From a virus, in IMG/VR virus record IMGVR_UViG_3300034418_011318, positions 1 to 32,421 of that record: a DNA stretch of 32,421 nucleotides; one strand, given 5' to 3'. The position numbers were made by a program, and so were the translations under genes. The notes under the pieces were generated by a model. That model saw only the letters and a program-made list of their open reading frames with translations. It had not been told where the DNA came from and ran no database searches. This document shows, in pieces, positions 11,201 to 16,553 of the stretch (its first letter is position 1; every line of letters begins with the position of its first letter).

Positions 11201-12115
11201 CTTACTTATTTGGTATTTGGAACATTGTTTATTGAAAATGGTGATTCATCAGCATTCAATTCAAAGAACTATAACATTGCAAATATTAATTTAGAAAAAC
11301 TTTGGGGTGGTAATTTATCAAATTATTTCACCGAAGAATATTTCTGTGCGACGTTCCAAAGCGGTAACATTAAACCAATGGCTAGTTTTGAATTTTTAGA
11401 GGATAATATCTATTTTGCAATGATAAGATTAAAAGATAGGGTGTTGAATATGACAACAAATGCGGTTGGAGTACCAACAGTTGATAGTGAATCTGACGTT
11501 TATATAAAATATTGGCCAAGAGATAACTCATTGAGTGATGAACAAGTCACTCAAGTTAAGACAACAAGACCTGAAATTGTTACTAAGTTTGGAAAAGCCA
11601 ATGATTTAGTAAATGAATTATCAGGAACACAAGACCCAACAACTAATACAACTACAAACACAAGTTCAAGCGTATTTGAAGAATTAGCTACAATTACTAA
11701 GAGTGAGATACCATATATTAGTAATAATAATCCTTATGGTACAGAATCTTTTAGTGTACAACTAAAACCAAATGTTGGTTTATGGGATATATTTATTTTC
11801 AATTATGGTTATAAAACAATTCCTGATGACCCAAATGTTGTAGAATTAGGTGGTGGTGATTGTTCACCTTTTGTACTAAATAGGTCAAATTATATTAGTA
11901 GTGATAAACAATCTATAGTTGAAATTGATGTCTTGTATGATTTAGTTATTGCTGATGTATTAGGTGAGGATGTGGATGACTTACCACCATCAGAATTTAG
12001 GGGACAATACCTATTCCAATTTGAAATGGCATTCCAACCAATAAATTCAGATGGTTCTCTTGATACTAGTAGAACACAAAAATATCAAAGATTCGATATT
12101 TTCTTTAAACTTTGA
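5246..12115 (+). CDS. Giant baseplate hub-like structural protein (2289 aa), possible C-terminal wall-hydrolase domain
   Basis: Three regions stand out. Near residues 150-260 the protein reads GMSFIPTVTMELEDIQGRAL, FFNLPYPQFYLTIKGYYGQ and FNARFNTQSGNYMITLVF, a beta-rich pattern typical of tail hub or tube-associated domains. Near 1650-1870 it reads VVMPMPAYINFYN, FHGFTVSQEPGKAT, SYQSTVQCLGNAMIQPTMYY and GAYMIMDVEHIVSPGQFETTF; this looks like the C-terminal part of gp27/gpD-type hub proteins. A Gln/Ser/Asn-rich linker (about 1895-1935) leads to a last domain. There, FIENGDSSAFNSKNYNIANI and the following LWGG and YFCATF segments recall lysozyme/glucosaminidase folds (tentative). At 2289 aa it far exceeds T4 gp27 or gp5, so it probably combines several baseplate roles. 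It overlaps the gp53-like gene by 11 nt. Confidence 0.65.
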   Translation: MANDIFQQSPDNSGNILCELDYQNIILVDPNKTIDDNSNVAERLVDHENLVMYANLEAQQIPRTRLAVGGSPEDVVRNISIAEINFLRPGVKNPNGPNFLTNEYTDEITGKNSVSGEAINQRKERIIQNSNNDYYYINELVDKNNNIDTGLLGITSIRIKTGMSFIPTVTMELEDIQGRALFEKGEQSPYAVFFNLPYPQFYLTIKGYYGQAVRYQLALETFNARFNTQSGNYMITLVFRGFKYNILNEIKLGYLLAAPHMYATTYKISPSTPTQGEGSAQNSVGNTSGAVRNVISEGGYQKIHEVYSEYKSKGLLPADFPELTLSQLIKRMDRFELLISNSMEQADLGPLTDAQSYLIDVENYAKDVYSTPQESWFDKYIDTSSFLVLSKNNQRVYRLKKQFREDSTSREKAISELKAIIVNSNRLLKENLTFGDKGTSPIQNSIDFPDFIVNAEAANVDWEKTYIEYFGSAGTALQIETFRTQLVQEGYFDQILETDASGNINSYNIFFVFEGADGTFLSQINQMIKLANSKKTDIEQSLALKLSKLVESKSSGIGFKPSIRNFIAVIMANTEGFIRLMSDVHRDAYESRNSPVRQNVIKAQRTSASNQDRNEDSEVYPWPQFFVEVSEGNAERFQLKYIGDPAYRDLTQSYNTKAWPEVAFVEEFMRGSAETLQRQESTAIDDEVNTVRRITVNALEFPQTNAPYLNKEEIKYFFEIWERFYMLSHYTRLSRETAQTSEIYDVMATLEADNIVTSLGESNPYLINKLKQYDFNSANYVNYLSTISNEGKGVAIQQFIRDYYVTGYIQAITENTYELFDGEYAKSGVAQVNNNSKELDKLISYIASTKSDSVDVTDTYPFVINSWTQENLQDGLQSGSVENVYNTSRSIYFNEDKKLIANFTTNTNLQSNRPVTSFGFNDPVYPQIDDFTEFYDTRSPYSCFITEGSLNYYDYDGNTTATQTASIMNTPYFTNAIQQGTYDWLNGQEYPFIQGAYLLLNSLPLATVSERYKTSDEDTKSYNDLNYIFASFRKYGAIHKLPYAWILKYGSIWHRYKTYINTGTDILDTVWSGQSYLNNYDPITNDIKKRYEIVTNGETYSIVLADTTVDSLGTTETTTNVGFYPRLMNDYYVFLNGYNLFATYTSEDIQSAIDRGELYVGNVLNQNIFGEDTNDTNRTVSVSPWSTFVKRRRTNNEYFILPSMGGIPSIGDDVTQIQSECFANGDMILEVSGNTNIYDGTVRTFWGAPTYGYYETDKVTKPQYNEYMKVLTQDIIETVQHAFAIDGYETVSPYKSIEDVFGVFERGVLDLMEQEFLNFSKPVYSLSTTNGSTRIGVFNVDQGDQNRQYKNFQLLIRSILLVQNVGSNDFSDLVNELTQKQFANITNTLSNFMEYDVVLKLGNPSQFNRRLFNSFSSQPPVDKISFSPYVPGTLPGDGVTVAQSRALNTPAWNALDLYVGFSNIEGIAYPTTAIAEDSASFITDFFIDNNIAFTESNVIQTAPLIKMYATQKYLDNDLNAAGFTTLIDNLRTTQADFQSNSFNSMFVKVRKNLPLVDAQPVRNNPSIVTGTQLHSELYEQFKAINDKWIAGYDYSNKTLFEDILFLDRASRNIGDTVIADIYDLKNYFNSLNVDGTVQDYITGILTKNHFVVMPMPAYINFYNVQNVSQNVTPKIEGSLDFANKMWGTYLNVDTRATTSKLVCFYVDRPSEILDMNENSDFRFRNDGFDLRRASDNPLLEDQTNKTDWALSNRVVGFNVDVGIRNQNVFHGFTVSQEPGKATAESLQALDNMISQANGKNTNTQNVSLYSIYKTRSYQSTVQCLGNAMIQPTMYYNLRHVPMFNGAYMIMDVEHIVSPGQFETTFTGMRQPVIALSTIDNYIQQLNQNLLTKIVGEINQKRGQQVQSREQQSNDINKTQEASQPQNNSQTSPPNTCNEKLNVEYETFLEATVTQRTHTYQEVYDIIVSSLDNEAFNNLTEIQKTTLTYLVFGTLFIENGDSSAFNSKNYNIANINLEKLWGGNLSNYFTEEYFCATFQSGNIKPMASFEFLEDNIYFAMIRLKDRVLNMTTNAVGVPTVDSESDVYIKYWPRDNSLSDEQVTQVKTTRPEIVTKFGKANDLVNELSGTQDPTTNTTTNTSSSVFEELATITKSEIPYISNNNPYGTESFSVQLKPNVGLWDIFIFNYGYKTIPDDPNVVELGGGDCSPFVLNRSNYISSDKQSIVEIDVLYDLVIADVLGEDVDDLPPSEFRGQYLFQFEMAFQPINSDGSLDTSRTQKYQRFDIFFKL

Positions 12116-12124
12116 TATTTATCA
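12116..12124 (+). promoter_or_regulatory. TATTTATCA motif upstream of small gene (candidate phage promoter element)
   Basis: This 9-mer lies directly after the hub gene stop and 13 nt before the ATG at 12138. The identical 9-mer occurs at 16517 and 23422 in other gaps, and TATTTA variants at 21035 and 21505. It could be the -10-like element of a phage-specific late promoter, but the bases are A/T-rich and at least one copy also occurs inside a gene. Confidence 0.3.
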
Positions 12125-12137
12125 TAAAAAGAATGTT

Positions 12138-12362
12138 ATGGACATAAATATGATTTTAGATAGTTACCTTGGTAAAAAAACCAGAACTAGTGAAAAAGAC
12201 ATGGGCGACGGTACCAAACAGGTGTGTGATTTAGATACAGGTGATTGTTATGTTGTTAGAATGAAAGACGGTCTAATCGAGAGAGTTGACAACACAATGC
12301 AAACACACAAAAGAGTCCAAGTAGAAACGCCGCAAGGAGTTAAACAATTATTAAACGGATAA
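12138..12362 (+). CDS. Small protein of unknown function (74 aa)
   Basis: No family recognised. I chose the ATG at 12138 because the longer reading frame from 12051 would overlap the hub gene by 65 nt and its first 29 codons read hub coding sequence in another frame. The ATG at 12150 is an alternative. The product is hydrophilic, with a compact central segment VCDLDTGDCYVVRMKDGLIERV containing two Cys six residues apart, in a beta-hairpin-like alternation. It sits 22 nt after the hub gene and 4 nt before the next gene, so it is co-transcribed with the baseplate block or started by the TATTTATCA element. A structural accessory role is a guess. Confidence 0.6.
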   Translation: MDINMILDSYLGKKTRTSEKDMGDGTKQVCDLDTGDCYVVRMKDGLIERVDNTMQTHKRVQVETPQGVKQLLNG

Positions 12363-12366
12363 TCCA

Positions 12367-13002
12367 ATGAGCGTTGAAAAGAAAATATTAGATGAAATTA
12401 ATAGATACAAACGTATCAATAAGTATATAGCAGAACAAGACGTTCCCGCTCCTCCTGGAGTTGAACCTACTTCTGATGAAGAAACACCACCTACTGAAGT
12501 TTCTCCAATACCACCAACTAATGCTGAACCAATTGATATTGAATCAGACCCTGATGTTGAAAAAATTGGTGACGAAGGTAATGTTGAAGAACCCGAAACT
12601 GGTGAATCAGACGAAGTTGATGTTACTGAATTAGTAACATCTCAAAAAGATATTGCATCAAAACAAGACCAATATTTTGAGCAATTGTTTGGTCAACTAT
12701 CTAATTTAGAACAAAAATTAGGTGAAATGGATAGTTTAGTACAACAATTAAATTCATTAGAAATGAAAATTGAGAAGATGAGACCTAAAACTCCTGAAGA
12801 AAAATTAGAGTTAAGAAGTTTAGATAGTGGTCCATTTAATCAAAAACTTACAGACTTTTTTGTTGACAAAAAAGATGAAATGGAAAAGACAGGAAAGAAT
12901 GAATATGTCCTAACTTCTGATGAAGTGGAGGATGTAAATCCTGACGAAATTAGAAAAACATTTGATAGTTCTTCTGATGAGGAGAATGAATTCAGATATT
13001 GA
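12367..13002 (+). CDS. Acidic, coiled-coil protein of unknown function (211 aa)
   Basis: The N-terminal helix (VEKKILDEINRYKRINKYI) is followed by a Pro/Glu/Asp-rich, probably disordered region (about residues 25-85, e.g. PPTEVSPIPPTNAEP). A heptad-like helical stretch at about 90-150 (QYFEQLFGQLSNLEQKLGEM, QQLNSLEMKIEKM) suggests a coiled coil. The C-terminal part (KNEYVLTSDEVEDVNPDEIRKTF) looks like a small folded motif. It is the last gene of the hub operon, 26 nt before a strong terminator. It could be a scaffold, chaperone or virion component; the sequence does not decide. Confidence 0.7.
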   Translation: MSVEKKILDEINRYKRINKYIAEQDVPAPPGVEPTSDEETPPTEVSPIPPTNAEPIDIESDPDVEKIGDEGNVEEPETGESDEVDVTELVTSQKDIASKQDQYFEQLFGQLSNLEQKLGEMDSLVQQLNSLEMKIEKMRPKTPEEKLELRSLDSGPFNQKLTDFFVDKKDEMEKTGKNEYVLTSDEVEDVNPDEIRKTFDSSSDEENEFRY

Positions 13003-13028
13003 TTTTTATGTTATTTTGATTATACTAT

Positions 13029-13058
13029 GGGTTGGTGGAAACACCAATCTTTTTTTTT
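13029..13058 (+). terminator. Rho-independent terminator after the hub block
   Basis: TTGGTG (13032-13037), a GAAA tetraloop and CACCAA (13042-13047) form a perfect stem, extended by G-U and G-C pairs on the outside. A run of nine T follows (13050-13058). It separates the late baseplate operon from the gp32 promoter directly downstream. Confidence 0.9.
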
Positions 13059-13067
13059 ATAACGTCA

Positions 13068-13099
13068 TTTGACAAAGAAAAAAACAATAACTAATTTTG
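13068..13099 (+). promoter_or_regulatory. Bacteroidetes-type housekeeping promoter driving gp32
   Basis: TTTG at 13068-13071 and TAATTTTG at 13092-13099 match the Bacteroidetes -33 (TTTG) and -7 (TAnnTTTG) consensus elements exactly. The 20-nt gap is within the usual 19-21. The predicted transcript would start near 13106, about 20 nt before the gp32 ATG, with an A-rich leader lacking a Shine-Dalgarno sequence. The terminator just upstream supports a genuine transcription start here. This is the clearest host-type promoter in the window. Confidence 0.75.
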
Positions 13100-13124
13100 A
13101 ACTAAACAAGTAAAACAAAAAAAC

Positions 13125-13979
13125 ATGAGTAACACATTAGACGCCGTTTTGGCACAGTATGAAAAATCAAAATCCGCGGGCGGAAACAGTAACAGCAAGA
13201 TGTCCCAAGAAGAGAGAATGAAGAAGTACTTCGCTTGTATTCTTGGAGACAATCAATCATCAGGACAACGTAGAGTACGTATCCTACCAACACCAGATGG
13301 TTCAAGTCCATTTGTTGAAGTTTGGTACCACGAAATCCAAGTTGGTGGTAAATGGCAAAAATTTTATGACCCAGGAAAAAATGACAATGAACGTTCACCT
13401 TTGAATGAGGTTTATGAAGAACTTATGTCTACGGGTAAAGAATCCGATAAAGAGTTGGCTAAACAATATAAGTCACGTAAATTTTACATTGTAAAAGTTG
13501 TTGACCGTGATGCTGAAGACGAGGGTGTGAAATTTTGGAGATTTAAACACAATTATAAAAATGAAGGTATCCTTGATAAGATTATTCCTATTTGGAGACA
13601 AAAAGGTGATATTACCGATTCACAAAAAGGTCGAGACCTTATCATTGAATTGACTAAGTCTAAAACAGGTGCTGGTAAAGCGTATACCAATGTATCAACA
13701 ATTATGTATGATGACCCTTGTGTTCTTCATGAGAATGCAGACACAATGAAAACGTGGTTGGAAGACGAATTGACTTGGGAAGATGTTTATTCTAAAAAAC
13801 CTGTAGAATATCTTGAAGCAATTGCTCGTGGTGAAGTACCTCGTTGGGATTCTGACCAAGGAAAATACATCTATGGTGATGATATGAGTGAGACAATGAC
13901 TATGGGTGGTTCAAATAGTTCTAGTAACTATACAGACCCACAGGCTAATATGGATGCGGACGAAGACCTTCCATTCTAA
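13125..13979 (+). CDS. 32: Single-stranded DNA-binding protein, T4 gp32-like
   Basis: This 284-residue protein would coat ssDNA at the replication fork and in recombination. The N-terminal region (1-45) is basic. The core has VRILPTPDGSSPFVEVWYHE and GGKWQKFYDPG, matching the gp32 OB-fold, then KSRKFYIVKVVDRDAEDEGVKFWRF and ELTWEDVYS. T4 gp32 binds zinc with one His and three Cys. Here H69 may correspond to the His, but the following segment (YDPGKNDNERSPLNEVYEEL) has no Cys, so the zinc site seems lost. The end is a Ser/Asn linker plus an acidic tip, DADEDLPF, resembling the DDDIPF tip of bacterial SSB. It has its own promoter and terminator, implying high separate expression, upstream of uvsX. 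Confidence 0.88.
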   Translation: MSNTLDAVLAQYEKSKSAGGNSNSKMSQEERMKKYFACILGDNQSSGQRRVRILPTPDGSSPFVEVWYHEIQVGGKWQKFYDPGKNDNERSPLNEVYEELMSTGKESDKELAKQYKSRKFYIVKVVDRDAEDEGVKFWRFKHNYKNEGILDKIIPIWRQKGDITDSQKGRDLIIELTKSKTGAGKAYTNVSTIMYDDPCVLHENADTMKTWLEDELTWEDVYSKKPVEYLEAIARGEVPRWDSDQGKYIYGDDMSETMTMGGSNSSSNYTDPQANMDADEDLPF

Positions 13980-13991
13980 AAAAACTAATCT

Positions 13992-14025
13992 GATGGTGCA
14001 GGCAATGTCTGCACCATCTTTTATT
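13992..14025 (+). terminator. Rho-independent terminator between gp32 and uvsX
   Basis: GATGGTGCAG (13992-14001) pairs perfectly with CTGCACCATC (14009-14018) across a 7-nt loop, and TTTTATT follows. Genes downstream lack a visible host-type promoter, so partial read-through is likely. This would make gp32 more abundant than the rest of the replication block. Confidence 0.88.
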
Positions 14026-14037
14026 ATTCAATAATAT

Positions 14038-15042
14038 ATGGCAATCAAAAAAAATGATTTTAGCTCACTGAAGAAGAAGTTTTCGACTTCAGCAAAATAC
14101 AAACCACAACGTTATTTTGACTTAGGTCAAGATTTCTTAGACGCTGTTGGTTTACCTGGTCCAGCAATTGGGCATTTAAATATGTTTCTTGGTCACTCAG
14201 ACACAGGGAAAACAACTGCGTTAGTAAAGGCTGCGGTGTCTGCACAAAAACAAGGTATTTTACCGGTGTTCATTATTACAGAACAAAAATGGTCATTTGA
14301 ACATGCGAAGTTGATGGGTTTTGAGTGTGAAGAGGTTGTTGATACCGAAACAGGTGAGATGGATTGGGACGGATTTTTCATCTTCAATAATAACTTCAGT
14401 TATATTGAACAAATTACTGATTATATAAATCAACTTTTAGATGCACAAGAAAAAGGTGAATTAGAATATGATTTATTATTTCTTTGGGATTCAGTTGGTT
14501 CAGTGCCATGTAAGATGACATATGAAGGTAAAGGTGGTAAACAACACAATGCAGCGGTTTTAGCGGATAAAATAGGTATGGGTATCAACCAACGCATTTC
14601 AGGGTCTCGTAAGTCAGATTCTAAATATGAGAATACACTTGTAATTGTTAATCAACCATGGGTTGAATTACCTGATAATCCATTTGGACAACCTAAAATT
14701 AAAGCTAAAGGTGGTGAAGCAATTTGGTTGAATTCATCTTTAGTGTTTTTGTTTGGTAATCAAAAAGGTGCTGGTACAAATAAAATTACAGCAACTAAAG
14801 ACAAAAGAACTGTAAAATTTGCTATTAGAACAAAAGTGTCTGTTCTAAAAAATCACATAAATGGACTTGGTTATGAAGACGGAAGAATTATTGTAACCCC
14901 ACATGGATTTTTAGCTGGTAAAGAAGCGACTGAGGAGAAAAAGTCCATTGAACAGTATAAGAAAGATTATGCTGAATATTGGAAAGAAATTATTGGTACT
15001 GACGGAGAATTTTCTTTGAAAGAAGAAGAATCTGAACAATAA
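14038..15042 (+). CDS. uvsX: UvsX/RecA-type recombinase
   Basis: RecA-family ATPase catalysing strand exchange on ssDNA filaments, used in T4-like phages for recombination-dependent replication and repair. The Walker A motif is GHSDTGKTT (residues 52-60) and Walker B is LLFLWDSVGS (146-155). The segment GKGGKQHNAAVLADKIGMGI with IVNQPW further on fits the UvsX core, and KAKGGEAIWLNSS matches the conserved region after L2. At 334 aa it is somewhat shorter than T4 UvsX (about 390), mainly at the C-terminus, which is charged (KEEESEQ). The ATG at 14038 follows an AT-rich gap with no Shine-Dalgarno sequence; rnh follows after 10 nt. Confidence 0.9.
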   Translation: MAIKKNDFSSLKKKFSTSAKYKPQRYFDLGQDFLDAVGLPGPAIGHLNMFLGHSDTGKTTALVKAAVSAQKQGILPVFIITEQKWSFEHAKLMGFECEEVVDTETGEMDWDGFFIFNNNFSYIEQITDYINQLLDAQEKGELEYDLLFLWDSVGSVPCKMTYEGKGGKQHNAAVLADKIGMGINQRISGSRKSDSKYENTLVIVNQPWVELPDNPFGQPKIKAKGGEAIWLNSSLVFLFGNQKGAGTNKITATKDKRTVKFAIRTKVSVLKNHINGLGYEDGRIIVTPHGFLAGKEATEEKKSIEQYKKDYAEYWKEIIGTDGEFSLKEEESEQ

Positions 15043-15052
15043 ATAAAATATT

Positions 15053-16060
15053 GTGAAAACTTTATTAGTTGATGGAGATAATTTATTTAAAATCGGATTC
15101 CATGGAGTCAAAGAATTATTCGTTGAAGGAAATCATATTGGAGGAGTGTACCACTTTATCAACACCATTAGAAAACAAGTGGATGACAACAACTACGACA
15201 AAGTCATCGTTTTCTGGGATGGAGAAAACAATTCAATCACTAGACGTAAGATATACCCTGACTACAAACTAAATAGAAGACAGGAAATGAACGAACATAA
15301 GTTCGAATCATACCTTGTTCAAAAAAATAGAGTTAAAGAATATCTTGAGGAATGTTTTGTTCGTCAAGTTATGATTAATGATTGTGAGTCAGATGATGGT
15401 ATTTCATATTATTGTAAAATTGCTGTCGATGAAAATAAAACAATATTTTCATCAGATAAAGACTACATCCAATTGGTTGACGATACAACATCAATATATT
15501 CCCCAATATCTAAGATTTGGTACAAAAAAGGTGATAAAGTAAAAATATCTGAATATGAATTTCCTTTATATAACGTATTCACTTTGAAAGTATTGACTGG
15601 TGATAAATCAGACAATGTGTCAGGAATTTATTATTTGGGTGAAAAAACATTAGTTAAGTTTTTTCCTGAGATTCTTGACAAACCAACATCTGTTGAGGAT
15701 ATTTTAACCAAGGCAGAAATTTTATTAAAAGAAGATAGAGAAAATGTTGTACTCAAAAATTTATTATCAGGTAAAACAAAAAGTGGTATTTTTGGAGAAG
15801 AATTTTTCAGTATTAACAAAAAAATCGTAGATTTGAAGAACCCTTTAATAACAGAAGAAGGAAAAGAAATTGTTGAACTTTATTACCAAGAAACATTAGA
15901 CCCTGAAGGTAGGGGATATAAAAACCTAATTCGTATGATGACAAAAGATGGTTTTATGAAATACCTTCCAAAAAACGATGAAGCGTTTGTAAACTTCATT
16001 AGACCCTTTATGAAACTAACAAGAAAAGAAAAAAGAAAATACAAAAAATCAAATAATTAA
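15053..16060 (+). CDS. rnh: 5'-3' nuclease, T4 RNase H / FEN1 family
   Basis: Removes RNA primers and flaps on the lagging strand. Metal-binding acids of the PIN/FEN fold are all visible: D7 and D9 in LLVDGDN, D56 in VFWDGE, E112/D114/D115 in DCESDDG, D135 and D137 in SSDKDYIQL, and D184/D187 in LTGDKSDN. The helix-three-turn-helix DNA-binding element is GDKSDNVSGIYYLGEKTL (183-200). At 335 aa it is close to T4 RNase H (305 aa). The start is a GTG at 15053, giving MKTLLVDGDN, the expected N-terminus for the family. The tail is strongly basic (TRKEKRKYKKSNN). It lies between uvsX (10-nt gap) and an unknown gene (3-nt gap). Confidence 0.9.
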   Translation: MKTLLVDGDNLFKIGFHGVKELFVEGNHIGGVYHFINTIRKQVDDNNYDKVIVFWDGENNSITRRKIYPDYKLNRRQEMNEHKFESYLVQKNRVKEYLEECFVRQVMINDCESDDGISYYCKIAVDENKTIFSSDKDYIQLVDDTTSIYSPISKIWYKKGDKVKISEYEFPLYNVFTLKVLTGDKSDNVSGIYYLGEKTLVKFFPEILDKPTSVEDILTKAEILLKEDRENVVLKNLLSGKTKSGIFGEEFFSINKKIVDLKNPLITEEGKEIVELYYQETLDPEGRGYKNLIRMMTKDGFMKYLPKNDEAFVNFIRPFMKLTRKEKRKYKKSNN

Positions 16061-16063
16061 ACT

Positions 16064-16516
16064 ATGAAAGAATTAGATGTAACAAAAATGGAGTTTCTCA
16101 TCACATTGAATGAGAATATTGTTGTACAACGATTTTACAATGTAAAAGGATACAATCCTGTGGCTCGTGCTTCTATGGAGTTGTATGATTATGTAAAAGG
16201 ATTATGTACGACATTGGAACATGCATTAGAGATGAAAACTGTTATCTATATGTTAGAGAATCAGGATGAAATTTTTGATGACCCAAATATTTTAGAAACC
16301 TCAAATACTGATGGACCTGAAAGTTTTAATCTGTATATTAAGATTGGTGATGAGACAATTTGTCATAGAATTTTTGACGCCAAATTGTACCCACCTAAAA
16401 TAAGATACACTCTGGATATTCGTCCGCAAGTAAAAAGTATACTTCGTGATTTGACTGACATTTTTTCAGGCAAAAAATTTAATACAACTTATTTGAACTA
16501 CCAGTTAAGTAAGTAA
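16064..16516 (+). CDS. Unknown protein (150 aa) between RNase H and helicase genes
   Basis: I do not recognise a family. The protein is mixed alpha/beta and soluble: EFLITLNENIVVQRFYNVKG begins with probable strands, LYDYVKGLCTTLEHALEMKT is a probable helix, and later parts (FNLYIKIGDETICHRIFDAK, LDIRPQVKSILRDLTDIFSG) suggest further strands and a helix. There is no signal peptide or membrane segment. It starts 3 nt after rnh and is followed by the replicative helicase, so a replisome accessory role (for example helicase loading) is plausible by position only. T4 gp59 is longer (217 aa) and I see no clear resemblance. Confidence 0.75.
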   Translation: MKELDVTKMEFLITLNENIVVQRFYNVKGYNPVARASMELYDYVKGLCTTLEHALEMKTVIYMLENQDEIFDDPNILETSNTDGPESFNLYIKIGDETICHRIFDAKLYPPKIRYTLDIRPQVKSILRDLTDIFSGKKFNTTYLNYQLSK

Positions 16517-16525
16517 TATTTATCA
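16517..16525 (+). promoter_or_regulatory. TATTTATCA motif upstream of helicase gene
   Basis: The same 9-mer as at 12116 and 23422, here beginning right after the previous stop and 28 nt before the helicase ATG. It is a candidate phage promoter element. Its presence in the replication block argues against a strictly late role. An AAGG at 16541-16544 is the only Shine-Dalgarno-like string nearby and lies rather far from the ATG. Confidence 0.3.
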
Positions 16526-16553
16526 AAACACTATTAAAATTAAGGTTAGCAAC

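Noticed and set aside
12051-12137. Longer version of the small gene beginning at 12051
   Set aside because: It would overlap the hub gene by 65 nt and its first codons are only another frame of hub coding sequence; the ATG at 12138 fits the gap.
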